Source: Candidatus Paceibacterota bacterium
GTDB lineage: Bacteria; Actinomycetota; Actinomycetes; Nanopelagicales; Nanopelagicaceae
DNA length: 64,000 nucleotides
NCBI GenBank assembly: GCA_035530615.1
Contig: DATKUL010000003.1
Location: 310,001-374,000 of the forward strand
Direction of reading: 5' to 3'
The notes beneath the pieces were generated by a model that was not told the DNA's origin, did not search any database, and worked only from the letters and a program-made list of their open reading frames with translations. Below, piece by piece: positions 36,897 to 45,651 of this stretch. Each line of letters opens with the position of its first letter. The first letter of the stretch is position 1. A program made the position numbers and the translations under genes.

Positions 36897-37120
36897 TCTT
36901 CATTCACCTCTAACTCTCTTTCATCCACAAGGCTAATTTGAAGTCGTTGGGAAGTCCATGGAGTAGGTGAGTGTCAGCACGAAGATTGAATCGTGCCAAG
37001 AAATACATTCCTCAGGCGCCACGCCTCTCATTTGATCATCTAACAGTTACTCAACTTCGCAAAATAGAAGAGCACTGGAGAGTCTTGCGGTACGTTTGCA
37101 ACAAATGATGACCAACCTAA

Positions 37121-37188
37121 CCCCTCGACGTGTCCATCACGTGGCTCCAAATGAAAATGCAGACCTAAGGTCATCCTGCCCCCGCTAC
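37121..37188 (+). repeat. tRNA-fMet scar B with element-end sequence
   Basis: Core ATCCTGCCCCCGCTAC at 37173-37188, preceded by AAGGTC and by the same end sequence as scar A (CCCCTCGACGTG...GGCTCCAAATGAAAATGC). ACGTG-TCCAT-CACGT forms a small hairpin in it, and the matching stretch in A (GTGC-CCTTC-GCAC) keeps the pairing with changed bases. Confidence 0.8.
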
Positions 37189-37195
37189 CACTACC

Positions 37196-37232
37196 GAACA
37201 ATGGCCCCCGCATTATGCGGAGGCCATTGTTC
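37196..37232. terminator. long stem-loop after scar B
   Basis: 37196-37211 pairs with 37217-37232 (GAACAATGGCCCCCGC against GCGGAGGCCATTGTTC) with one mismatch and a 5-nt loop. It has no clear T-run. It may terminate the ROK gene transcript or be a retained tRNA-region hairpin. Confidence 0.6.
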
Positions 37233-37295
37233 TTATCTTTGATTAGAGTGTTTTTGAATCTGCCCAAACTCATTTCCCATTTTCAATAGGAAACC

Positions 37296-38510
37296 TCAAC
37301 TTGAGTAGGGGCGCCCAAGTACATATTCCTGAATTGCTAATACGGCAGCCCCCCGGCACCACTCCGTGTTGTCGCCAGATGTAGTTACAAAACTTATCGT
37401 TTTCGCTCGTGGATCTCTGTGCTCTCTTATTCCTTCCTGAATTGATGCGGATGCCGTTTCCACAAGACCGACTCCTTCGCCGCCTAGAATTATCAGTTCT
37501 GGAGAAGTTAAATTTGCAACGGCAGCAATAAGTTTTCCGAGTCCTCGGCCAGCATCATCTACTACTCTCCTTGCGACTGGCTCGCCGGATGTTGCCATGT
37601 GAAGAATCTCTTCGTAACCCAACTTGCGATTAAGTGTATTTTCTACTGCCTGGATGATGGCACCTTGCGTCAGTACGGTGCGGGCGCAGCCTTTATGCCC
37701 GGATGGGCAGAGTGGTCCAAATGGATCAATCGGCCAATGACCGACGAGGCCTAAACCGTAGTCTTCATCTACAACGATTTGGTTATGAATAACTAGGCCA
37801 AATCCAACTCCAACTCCCAAAGTAATTACGGCGAATCTGGATAGACCACTTGCAGCGCCAAACCAGTGTTCGGCTTCAGTAAATGCAATGACATCGTTAT
37901 TGATGACAGTCGGTATACCTGTCAGTCCTTCTACCATGGAGCCAAGAGGTACATTTTCCCACTCTAAAAAGGGTGCGCTGAGTACTTCGGATTTATCGTT
38001 CACTAACCCACCGATACCAATTCCAAGCGCGGTTATTTCATCCACTTGCTCAGCTAGTTCGCTTGCCAACGCGGCAATCTGGTCTGCCACGACTGCTGGT
38101 GCTTGGGAGGCAAGTCGCCTGTAGCCTTGCCCTACAACATTTGCTCGTAAATCTGTCACAACCGCAGTGACATCTTCGCCGGTCACTTTCATTCCTATGA
38201 AATGTCTAGACCCCGCCACAACATCTAATGGTTTGGAAGGTCTTCCTGTTTTCGAATCTGAGCGGTCCTCGGAATTAATTTCTACAAGAAGTCCGGACTC
38301 AATTAAAGGAGTGCTGAGGCGCGTGAGTGAGCCTGGTGATAAATCCAATCTGCGGGCTATGTCTATTCGAGAAATAGGGCCATGCAGAAGTACTTCCAAC
38401 GCCACAGCACGTGTCTGTGCGGACTGCGGGATCCAAGGCGGAGCGGCTATTTTCAATCTGGACCACTCCTCACTGCCCAATATGCGAGGCGTAGGGCTGA
38501 AGCCTCCCAT
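37296..38510 (-). CDS. ROK-family transcriptional repressor
   Basis: 404 residues. An N-terminal winged helix (RAVALEVLLHGPISRIDIARRLDLSPGSLTRLSTPLIESGLLVE, about 33-76) is joined to a ROK sugar-binding/kinase fold: IGIGGLVNDKS, INNDVIAFTEAEHWFG (the NDVxAxxxxE block), a zinc motif GHWPIDPFGPLCPSGHKGC, and ELIILGGEGVG. It probably represses the divergent sugar-uptake operon and is released by a sugar. A perfect palindrome overlaps the target -10. Confidence 0.88.
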   Translation of the reverse strand: MGGFSPTPRILGSEEWSRLKIAAPPWIPQSAQTRAVALEVLLHGPISRIDIARRLDLSPGSLTRLSTPLIESGLLVEINSEDRSDSKTGRPSKPLDVVAGSRHFIGMKVTGEDVTAVVTDLRANVVGQGYRRLASQAPAVVADQIAALASELAEQVDEITALGIGIGGLVNDKSEVLSAPFLEWENVPLGSMVEGLTGIPTVINNDVIAFTEAEHWFGAASGLSRFAVITLGVGVGFGLVIHNQIVVDEDYGLGLVGHWPIDPFGPLCPSGHKGCARTVLTQGAIIQAVENTLNRKLGYEEILHMATSGEPVARRVVDDAGRGLGKLIAAVANLTSPELIILGGEGVGLVETASASIQEGIREHRDPRAKTISFVTTSGDNTEWCRGAAVLAIQEYVLGRPYSS

Positions 38511-38568
38511 AGTTGGTTATTTCCGTCAATGAAACAACAAGCCTCTGATTGACGTCATATGGGGGCTA

Positions 38569-38602
38569 TTGACAGGTACTTATTTCCACTGTAGAAATAA
38601 GT
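38569..38602 (+). promoter_or_regulatory. promoter and operator of the glucan-uptake operon
   Basis: TTGACA (38569-38574), a 17-nt spacer and TAGAAA (38592-38597) form a near-ideal promoter. A perfect 9-bp inverted repeat ACTTATTTC (38578-38586) / GAAATAAGT (38594-38602) covers the spacer and -10, as expected for a ROK repressor site. The transcript would start about 65 nt before the first gene. Confidence 0.75.
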
Positions 38603-38669
38603 CACTCGTTGCATTCACCCCTCCCTAGTGTGAATGTGATTCGCTTCATACACATGACAGGAGAAGCAC

Positions 38670-39950
38670 ATGCAGAATAGTAAGGACAAACGAAGGGGAA
38701 AGGTCTCGATTGCTTTATTGACGATCGGGACCCTGATTTCTGTGGTCGGGGGTTTGGCCGCGGCCTCTGAAGCCAATGCAGCACGCAAGAAAGTCACCAT
38801 CACTTTTTGGACCTCTTATTCAGCCTCAGAAAGTCCAACTCTTGAGAAGACGCTTATCCCAGCTTTTGAGAAAGCCAATCCGAACATCAAAGTTAAACAT
38901 GTTGCTTTTAGCCACGATGATCTATACCAGAAGCTCTTAACAGGGGTCCTGTCAAAGACTCTTCCTGATGTGGTCCGCTCTGATGTGGCTTGGGTACCTA
39001 CTTTCGCGCAAGGCAAGATATTCGCCAAGTTGGATGGACGCGGCGGCATGGCCGGCTTTACCAAGTTGTCCAAGCTTGTTTTCAAGGGTCCGTTGTCAAC
39101 CAATTACTACGCTGGTCATTACTACGGACTTCCTCTTGATACGAACACTCGCGTTATGTTTGCAAATATGGACGCATTCGCGAAAGCTGGAATCACGACG
39201 CCCCCAAAGACATTTGCCGAGATGTTAGCCGATGCACCACTCCTCAAAGCTCAAGGAATTCAACTCTATGCCGACGGTGGAACTGGCGGTTGGAATGTAC
39301 TGCCTTGGATTTGGTCAGCAGGCGGCGCTATCACAAATGCTACTAATACAACTGCTAAGGGTTACATAAATGGAGCCAAGAGTGTTTCGGCAGTCCAATT
39401 CCTAACAGATCTCTACAAGCAAGGTGCCATCTCAGACACCATGCTCGGCGCCTCCGGTGGGATCAGCGGTTTTGATGGCGTACCAAAGGGCAATTATGCA
39501 ATGACATTGGATGGTCCTTGGATGAATCCAATCTGGGGCAGTGTTTACCCTGATTTCAAGCCCGTTCAAGCTCTCGTTCCGGCCGGTGCGGGGGGAAGCA
39601 TCAGTGTTGTAGGCGGCGAGGACATTAACGTCATCGCGTCAACCAAAAACAAAGCCGCTGCTCAACAATTTGTTCGCTTCATGCTTTCGAAGAGTGCTCA
39701 AACCGCACTTCTAAAAGCGGGACAACTTACTGTTCTGCAGAGCCTCAGAAGTCAAGTGACTGCAATTCATCCATATTACTCAACATTCTTGGAGCAACTG
39801 GCAACTGCGAAGGCTCGTACGCCTGTTCCTAATTATCCAAAGATTGATCAAATCATTGGAACCCAGGTTGCTCTCGCGATGCAGGGTAAGAAAACTGCAC
39901 AGCAAGCAATGAATGAGGCAGCGGCGCTAATTGAACCTCTCCTCAAGTAA
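38670..39950 (+). CDS. ABC sugar transporter substrate-binding protein
   Basis: 426 residues with a signal peptide (IALLTIGTLISVVGGLAAASEANA) and a MalE/UgpB-type binding domain (VTITFWTSYSASESPTLEKTLIPAFEKANPNIKVKHV..., DVVRSDVAWVPTFAQG, YGLPLDTNTRVMFANMDAFAKAGI...PKTFAEM). It captures an oligosaccharide outside the membrane and delivers it to the two permeases. No lipobox Cys is seen. GGAGAAGC precedes ATG 38670. The two glycosidases downstream suggest alpha-1,6-glucan fragments as ligand. Confidence 0.92.
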   Translation: MQNSKDKRRGKVSIALLTIGTLISVVGGLAAASEANAARKKVTITFWTSYSASESPTLEKTLIPAFEKANPNIKVKHVAFSHDDLYQKLLTGVLSKTLPDVVRSDVAWVPTFAQGKIFAKLDGRGGMAGFTKLSKLVFKGPLSTNYYAGHYYGLPLDTNTRVMFANMDAFAKAGITTPPKTFAEMLADAPLLKAQGIQLYADGGTGGWNVLPWIWSAGGAITNATNTTAKGYINGAKSVSAVQFLTDLYKQGAISDTMLGASGGISGFDGVPKGNYAMTLDGPWMNPIWGSVYPDFKPVQALVPAGAGGSISVVGGEDINVIASTKNKAAAQQFVRFMLSKSAQTALLKAGQLTVLQSLRSQVTAIHPYYSTFLEQLATAKARTPVPNYPKIDQIIGTQVALAMQGKKTAQQAMNEAAALIEPLLK

Positions 39951-39962
39951 AAAGGTGAAATC

Positions 39963-39996
39963 AACATTGGTCAGCACCTCGGTGCTGACCAATGTT
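39963..39996 (+). promoter_or_regulatory. 16-bp perfect hairpin between binding protein and permease
   Basis: AACATTGGTCAGCACC (39963-39978) and its exact complement (39981-39996) are separated by TC. It starts 12 nt after the binding-protein stop and contains the best permease start codon. It could stabilise the upstream mRNA, reduce read-through, or occlude permease translation. No U-tract follows. Confidence 0.75.
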
Positions 39997-40902
39997 GTTC
40001 ATCAAAAACCTAGGTTGACCAAGGCTGGGATAAGCCCCTACCTATTTCTAGCTCCTGGGTTTCTACTTTTCTTGTTAACAATCATTTACCCAATGTTCAG
40101 AGCGTTCCAGATTAGCTTGTACGAGTGGAATGTGATGCCAGGGAATCCAAATCAATTTGTAGGGCTACAACAGTATGTCCGAGAGTTTCATGACCCGGTT
40201 TTTTGGCGGGCGTTAGAAAACGCCTTCTTTTACATGATATTTACCGTGCCCTTGCAAATTATGATTGGTCTTGCGATTGCTCTTCTATTGGCTCAAAAGT
40301 TCCCAGGCAGAGGTCTTTTTAGGGCGCTTTTCTACCTCCCAGTGGTGACTAGTTGGGTTGTCGTTTCTTTACTTTTCAAATTTCTCTTCAGTACAGATTA
40401 CGGTTTCGTTAACTGGGTATTGTACAACGGGCTGCACATCACCTCGCATGATATTGGCTGGCTTGATACGCGCTGGCCTTCAATGATCACAATAGGCCTG
40501 CTAGGTGTTTGGAAAGGCGTCGGGTGGTCCATGCTGATCTTCCTTGCAGCACTCTTGAGCGTCCCCGTGGAGTTGACCGAGGCAGCCGCAATTGATGGTG
40601 CAGGTTCATGGCGATCATTTAGAAGTGTCACGCTCCCTTCTATTCGCTTAACTCTTGGATTTGTAACCATAATGCTGGTGATAGGCAGTCTTAACGTTTT
40701 CACCTCGGCATTCATTATGACCGGGGGCGGACCACAGCAAGAGACAGAAGTCGTTCTCAGTTACATGTACCACCAAGCGTTTCTTTTCCTCGACTTCGGC
40801 TATGGCTCGGCACTCGCTTTCACACTCGCCATGATCGTTTTTGCTATTTCCTTTGCTCAAATGCGCTTCTTTAGAGGCGGAGTAGCGAGGATCATTCGAT
40901 GA
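39967..40902 (+). CDS. ABC sugar permease (MalF type)
   Basis: About 311 residues with six transmembrane helices (first at SPYLFLAPGFLLFLLTIIYPMF). The EAA loop reads VELTEAAAIDGAGSWRSFRSVTLPSI, the docking site for the ATPase. TTG 39967 follows AAGGTGA at normal spacing but lies inside the hairpin; TTG 40015 and TTG 39931 are alternatives. No ATPase gene is present in the operon, so a shared MsmK-type ATPase from elsewhere is needed. Confidence 0.88.
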   Translation: MVSTSVLTNVVHQKPRLTKAGISPYLFLAPGFLLFLLTIIYPMFRAFQISLYEWNVMPGNPNQFVGLQQYVREFHDPVFWRALENAFFYMIFTVPLQIMIGLAIALLLAQKFPGRGLFRALFYLPVVTSWVVVSLLFKFLFSTDYGFVNWVLYNGLHITSHDIGWLDTRWPSMITIGLLGVWKGVGWSMLIFLAALLSVPVELTEAAAIDGAGSWRSFRSVTLPSIRLTLGFVTIMLVIGSLNVFTSAFIMTGGGPQQETEVVLSYMYHQAFLFLDFGYGSALAFTLAMIVFAISFAQMRFFRGGVARIIR

Positions 40903-41744
40903 TAGTTGGAAGCAGAAGGAAGAGAAGAGCGACGCTCACTACGCGCTATGCAATTCTCATCGCTGGATCTGCCGTGATGATTGTCCCTTTCCTGTACCTC
41001 TTTGCAACATCTTTTAAACCACAACTCTATCTTTTCGAGATGCCCCCCCAATTTATCCCGGAGCATCCGACCACTAGTAATTACACAGAAGCGTGGACTT
41101 CAAATAACTTCGGTCACTATTTTGCGAATTCAGTGTTTGTCTCAGTCGTCGCCACAGCCCTATCTGCTCTTCTTTCGTCGATGATGGCCTACGCATTTGC
41201 CAGGTTCAGCTTCAAAGGCCAAAACGTTATGTTTTGGATTCTCTTAATTGGGTTGATGGTGCCTGGGATGATGCTTTTGATACCCCAATACCTATTAGCC
41301 AATCAACTACATCTACTTGACTCACTCTTAGGGCTCATCGTGTTTTACGTAGCAACAACGTTGGCGTTCAATACTTTTCTTCTTCGGGGATTCTTTGAAG
41401 AAATACCGTGGGCTTTAGAGGAAGCCATGATCATGGACGGGGCGGGGCCTTTCCGGCGTTACTGGAAACTGATTTTGCCACTGTCTCGTCCGGCTCTAGC
41501 AACAGTTGCTATTTTTACTTTTCTGGCCTGCTGGGATGAGTATGTGTGGGCTCTAATAATTATCAACAATCCCGACAATAGGACGCTTCCCATCGCTATT
41601 TCCTTATTTCAAGGACAACATCTAACAAACTGGGGGTTGGTATTTGCTGCATCAACAATTGCGATCATTCCGGTAATTCTAGTTTTCGCCATATTCCAAC
41701 GACAGTTCATTCGCGGTCTTTCCGGCGAAGCCTTGAAAGGATAA
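40899..41744 (+). CDS. ABC sugar permease (MalG type)
   Basis: 281 residues, six transmembrane helices, with EAA loop WALEEAMIMDGAGPFRRYWKLILPLSRPA and the typical C-terminus QRQFIRGLSGEALKG. It overlaps the first permease by 4 nt (ATGA) and the GH15 gene by one base (TAATG), so the operon is tightly coupled. Confidence 0.92.
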   Translation: MIVGSRRKRRATLTTRYAILIAGSAVMIVPFLYLFATSFKPQLYLFEMPPQFIPEHPTTSNYTEAWTSNNFGHYFANSVFVSVVATALSALLSSMMAYAFARFSFKGQNVMFWILLIGLMVPGMMLLIPQYLLANQLHLLDSLLGLIVFYVATTLAFNTFLLRGFFEEIPWALEEAMIMDGAGPFRRYWKLILPLSRPALATVAIFTFLACWDEYVWALIIINNPDNRTLPIAISLFQGQHLTNWGLVFAASTIAIIPVILVFAIFQRQFIRGLSGEALKG

Positions 41745-42859
41745 TGATGTTTCATAAGTATTTAGACCCCTCAAGTTTGAATGATGGAGGTCTTGGAGTG
41801 CGTAGTGTCCAAGTCTTGCTTGAAGGTCAGTCACCAAGTGGGGCATTTGTAGCTTCTCCCAATTTTGCAAGTTATCGCTTTTCATGGTTGAGGGACGGCG
41901 CATACTGTGCGAAAGCAATGGATCTGGTTGGCAACACAGAATCCGCCACCAAATTTCATCGCTGGGTTGAAAATACGTTAACTAGACAGATACCAACTGC
42001 GGAATTGTTAATAGCTCGACTCAATAATGGTGAGACTCCGGCCATGAGCGAAATGCTCCCTACTCGCTACACGCTTGATGGCGTATTGGAGAAGTTCGGC
42101 GAAGTAGAGAATGTTGCTTGGCCAAACTACCAACTTGACGGTTACGGCGTTTGGCTTGACGAACTAAGGAGACATCACCAAATCCTCGGAACAACCGACT
42201 TCAATAGGGAAGTCGTCGATCTAATTGCGAGATATCTTGCCGCTGCGTGGAAGACTGATTGTTACGATTGCTGGGAAGAATTGGGTGATGGTCAACACGC
42301 ATCCACAATTGCGGCTGTTGCAGCCGGATTAGAAAGCGCTGGTTATTTGCTGAATGAAGACAAGTATCTGCGCGAAGCACAAGAGGTACGTGACACCTTG
42401 TTCAAAAAATTCATCAGGAACGGAAGATTCTGCAAGGGACTTAACGATGATCGCGTGGATTCAAGTTTGCTCTGGTTAGCTCTTCCATTCCGAGTGGTCG
42501 AACTTGACGACCCGGCATTTGTGAAGACCGTTGAAGAGATTAGATCTAGTCTGCGGGGTTCTACTGGTGGGACTTATAGGTATCTTGGTGATACTTACTT
42601 TGGTGGCGGAGAGTGGTTCTTATTGACCAGTTGGCTTGGTTGGTATGACCGCCTAGCAAATAACTCCAGTGAGTTTGAACATTCAAGAAAATGGATGATT
42701 GAGAAAGCTACACAAAATCTGGAACTGCCTGAGCAGAGTAGCGCGGGTACTCAAGAACCAACGATGATCGACCCTTGGGTAAGGCGTTGGGGGTCAGTCG
42801 CGACGCCATTACTTTGGTCGCACGCAATGTACCTAATAATGTCAGAGGGAGAGCGCTAG
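41744..42859 (+). CDS. GH15-like intracellular glucosidase/glucodextranase
   Basis: 371 residues with no signal peptide. It has the (alpha/alpha)6 pattern and motifs of GH15: NFASYRFSWLRDGAYCAKAMDLVG, WPNYQLDGYGVWLDELRRHH, CYDCWEELGDGQHASTIAAVAAGL and GGGEWFLLTSWLGWYDRL. Family enzymes release glucose from alpha-glucan non-reducing ends. The nearby GH66 suggests alpha-1,6 linkages. It is shorter than classical glucoamylases because the N-terminal beta domain is lacking. The catalytic Glu pair is not assigned with certainty. Confidence 0.75.
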   Translation: MMFHKYLDPSSLNDGGLGVRSVQVLLEGQSPSGAFVASPNFASYRFSWLRDGAYCAKAMDLVGNTESATKFHRWVENTLTRQIPTAELLIARLNNGETPAMSEMLPTRYTLDGVLEKFGEVENVAWPNYQLDGYGVWLDELRRHHQILGTTDFNREVVDLIARYLAAAWKTDCYDCWEELGDGQHASTIAAVAAGLESAGYLLNEDKYLREAQEVRDTLFKKFIRNGRFCKGLNDDRVDSSLLWLALPFRVVELDDPAFVKTVEEIRSSLRGSTGGTYRYLGDTYFGGGEWFLLTSWLGWYDRLANNSSEFEHSRKWMIEKATQNLELPEQSSAGTQEPTMIDPWVRRWGSVATPLLWSHAMYLIMSEGER

Positions 42860-44487
42860 TGAACCTAATACCGTTAAAGGCCTCGTATTTGCCTAGCGAT
42901 CCAATTGGAATCGAGTTGAAACTTTCCCATAGCGAGGAGGACGGAAAGTATCTCGTGCAACTTTGGCACTTGGACACCTTGATTTCGGAACGAGTGAGTG
43001 CGGACCATAAAGTTGTGTTCGACTCACAGAAATTTGGCGGATACGGCGTCAAGGTACTTGATCCATCTGATAAAACGAGGTGCGTCGGGAGTACATCAAT
43101 TGATGTATTGAATACTCCATTTGAGAGACCGCGCTACGGTTTTGTCGCTGAATTCAGCGAAGGTCGCAGCCCCGAACTGCTCGCGAGAACCGCGAGAAAA
43201 CTGCATCTGAATATGATCCAATTCTATGACTGGGCTTTTAAGTATGCTCAATTGGTACCTGATACGGACAAGTATTTAGACCCTCTAAATCGAGAACTTT
43301 CGCTTGCAACTGTGAGAGGTATGACCAGCGCCTTAGCTAATGTTGGAAGCAAGTCCATGGGATACGCCGCGGTGTATGCCGTAGGTGGAACAGAGTGGGA
43401 TCAGTGGAAGGACGCCGGGCTCTTTAAGACTGACGGTCAACCGCATCGATTCACAGATGACCTCTTGCTTGTAGTAGATCCATCAAATGAGAAGTGGATG
43501 GAACACTTCACGAGTGATCTCAGTCATTCTATGCAAGAAGTCGGTTTTGATGGATTCCATTTGGATTCATATGGCTGGCCAAAGAAGGCATTCAGGTCCG
43601 ATGGAACGATCTGCGATCTCAACCACGCCTTTTCGAATTTGCTCGCAAGAATAAGGAGAAATGTGCCCGACTCCTCCTTTATGTTCAATAACGTAAATGA
43701 CTTTCCTACGTGGTCCACCACGCAAACGGACCAAGACGCTACCTATATTGAAGTATGGGCTCCGCATACGGCTCTTCGGCACCTTGGACTGTTAATTGAC
43801 CGTGCTCGCGCCTGCAGGCCGGGCTTCCCACCGATTCTCGCTGCATATCTTTCCGTTTATTCAAAGGCTCCAGTTTCCGAGGCCGATGATGCAGCCCGAC
43901 TTGTAATGGCAACCATTTTTTCCCATGGCGGCACTCATCTGCTCAATGGAGAGGATGACGTCGTGCTAGTTGATCCTTACTACCCAAAGAATCACAAAGC
44001 GGACGAGTCTACAATTGAAATGATGAGGAATTGGTATGACTTTCACGTCAGATACGGGGATCTTTTGCTAGCACCTGAAGCCATAGACGTCACGCGGTCG
44101 TACACGGGCGGGATAAATGAAGATTTGATCTTCGCGACTCAAGGAGGCCAGGCGCTCGTAACTGATCCTGAGCCGGACGCGGTTTGGGTTAGAGTTGTTA
44201 GCACAGACTTGGGATTGGTAGTCCACCTAATTAACCTCATAGGACAAGAGGAAACGGATTGGGATCGCAGAAAGAACCCGATTCCAGACGTTAAGGGATT
44301 GCGACTCAGAATGCTCAAAACTCTTGGAGTGGATTCGCCGTATCTCGTGGATCCGGAACAATCACCATGGCCTCAACATCTTGATATTAGGGACGATGGA
44401 AGCGACTATCTGGAAATTGACATTCCAGATATTGGGGCTTGGGCAATGGTTGTTCTCCCCAATTCAGAGAGATGGAAAGTTGTCTGA
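42859..44487 (+). CDS. GH66-like dextranase/isomaltooligosaccharide glycosidase
   Basis: 542 residues from GTG 42859, which shares its first base with the GH15 stop and has GGAGAG upstream. GH66 features: PRYGFVAEF, LHLNMIQFYDWAFKYAQLV, MGYAAVYAVG, the nucleophile region VGFDGFHLDSYGWPK, and ATYIEVWAP (candidate acid/base Glu). Secreted GH66 enzymes cut dextran. This one lacks a signal peptide and so acts on imported oligosaccharides. A beta-sandwich domain sits at each end, as usual for the family. Confidence 0.8.
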   Translation: MNLIPLKASYLPSDPIGIELKLSHSEEDGKYLVQLWHLDTLISERVSADHKVVFDSQKFGGYGVKVLDPSDKTRCVGSTSIDVLNTPFERPRYGFVAEFSEGRSPELLARTARKLHLNMIQFYDWAFKYAQLVPDTDKYLDPLNRELSLATVRGMTSALANVGSKSMGYAAVYAVGGTEWDQWKDAGLFKTDGQPHRFTDDLLLVVDPSNEKWMEHFTSDLSHSMQEVGFDGFHLDSYGWPKKAFRSDGTICDLNHAFSNLLARIRRNVPDSSFMFNNVNDFPTWSTTQTDQDATYIEVWAPHTALRHLGLLIDRARACRPGFPPILAAYLSVYSKAPVSEADDAARLVMATIFSHGGTHLLNGEDDVVLVDPYYPKNHKADESTIEMMRNWYDFHVRYGDLLLAPEAIDVTRSYTGGINEDLIFATQGGQALVTDPEPDAVWVRVVSTDLGLVVHLINLIGQEETDWDRRKNPIPDVKGLRLRMLKTLGVDSPYLVDPEQSPWPQHLDIRDDGSDYLEIDIPDIGAWAMVVLPNSERWKVV

Positions 44488-44544
44488 GGTACTAGGTTAT
44501 TTTTCCATGCCCTGCCAACGTCTCCAACGGCATCCAGTTTGACC

Positions 44545-44610
44545 TCTTGAGGAGCCCTTCGCCTGGCGCCGAATGAGATTGGAGGCCTGAGGTCATCCTG
44601 CCCCCGCTAC
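44545..44610 (+). repeat. tRNA-fMet scar C with element-end sequence
   Basis: Core ATCCTGCCCCCGCTAC at 44595-44610, preceded by GAGGTC and by GCGCCGAATGAGATTGGAGGCCT, the scar A/B end sequence in diverged form. This is the right-hand limit of the island tract. Confidence 0.75.
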
Positions 44611-44623
44611 CATGTACCGAATC

Positions 44624-44653
44624 AAGGTTCTCGCCTCAGGCGGGGGCCTTTTT
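44624..44653 (+). terminator. intrinsic terminator, probably the ancestral tRNA-fMet terminator
   Basis: 44624-44635 pairs with 44639-44650 (AAGGTTCTCGCC with GGCGGGGGCCTT, three G-U pairs) around a TCA loop, with a T-run 44649-44653. The order core, AATCAAGG, GC hairpin resembles that after the intact tRNA. Confidence 0.75.
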
Positions 44654-44859
44654 CGCGGCGTTTTGCTCCCATTCTTGGTCTTCGCGAGAGGCAATGTCGT
44701 TGAGATCACCCCGAGGGATAACTATGTGACCTTCTGGAAAAGTGCCAAAATGGGTGAAGTGTGATCGCCTTGTTTCATTGCGTGACAGGGAGTGACTGTT
44801 GGGGGAGCGCGTTTGGAAGACGTGGAACAGGTTAAGCCACACAGTTAAGGTAGCGGGAT

Positions 44860-45636
44860 ATGAAAAACATTCGTAGAAGTCATGTGCTCTCATCGGGAAG
44901 ATCTTCCGCTCTATTTTTAGTCCCACTTATGGTCGCACTCAGTCTCGTTCTTTCTTCACTGAGCCCATTTGTGGCGAGTAGTTCCGCCGCCGACTCTGCC
45001 AAGACGTGCATGGCCGATAGAAGCCTGGACTCAATAAACATTGGAAAGTATTTTGCATCGTTTCTCACTCAGGCAAAGAAGGATTGGCGCAAGGACGCAA
45101 ATATCTCGAGTGTGCGGATGGATGATCGTTCGGGAAAGAATTTTGACGCCCTATGTACTCTAAATATCTATTCGTCATGGATGATCGTTCTCTACTCGGT
45201 TTCGGCAAAGGCCGAACAAGTTGTCTATATGGATAGCCAGAATAAGACCGACGCAGGAATTCCCAGACTTTTGTATAGCGTGAAGAAAGTTGCATCGAGC
45301 GGCACGACATTTACGAATAAGACCATAGCCGACATAAAGAAAGAAGGCGGCTGGGTCTTTGATGTTTATCCACGTCCGGAGAGTGCGGCGCAAGAGAAGA
45401 AGGGTCCGGCCAACTTGTTCCTCACATGGAAAATGACGTTAAGTGATGTGGTTCAGAAATTCATTGATCGAACAAGAAACGAAACAATCAGCGCATATGG
45501 CTGGAGTATCTATATCGGCAAGAGATCCCTTAAGACCAGTAGTCCGTATGCAAATATATATTGGCAGAACGGCAGCAAGAAGCAGGCTTACTACGTCGAA
45601 CCAGTTACATTGAAGACTTATCTAGTGAAGTACTAG
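44860..45636 (+). CDS. secreted protein of unknown function
   Basis: 258 residues with a long N-region and signal peptide (ALFLVPLMVALSLVLSSLSPFVASSSAADS). The mature part has two Cys (TCMADRSLDS and DALCTLNIYSS) that may pair, and a mixed alpha/beta pattern ending YVEPVTLKTYLVKY. No family is recognised. It is the first gene after the island tract and is convergent with copA. Confidence 0.65.
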   Translation: MKNIRRSHVLSSGRSSALFLVPLMVALSLVLSSLSPFVASSSAADSAKTCMADRSLDSINIGKYFASFLTQAKKDWRKDANISSVRMDDRSGKNFDALCTLNIYSSWMIVLYSVSAKAEQVVYMDSQNKTDAGIPRLLYSVKKVASSGTTFTNKTIADIKKEGGWVFDVYPRPESAAQEKKGPANLFLTWKMTLSDVVQKFIDRTRNETISAYGWSIYIGKRSLKTSSPYANIYWQNGSKKQAYYVEPVTLKTYLVKY

Positions 45637-45651
45637 ACAGTGACGTGACGA

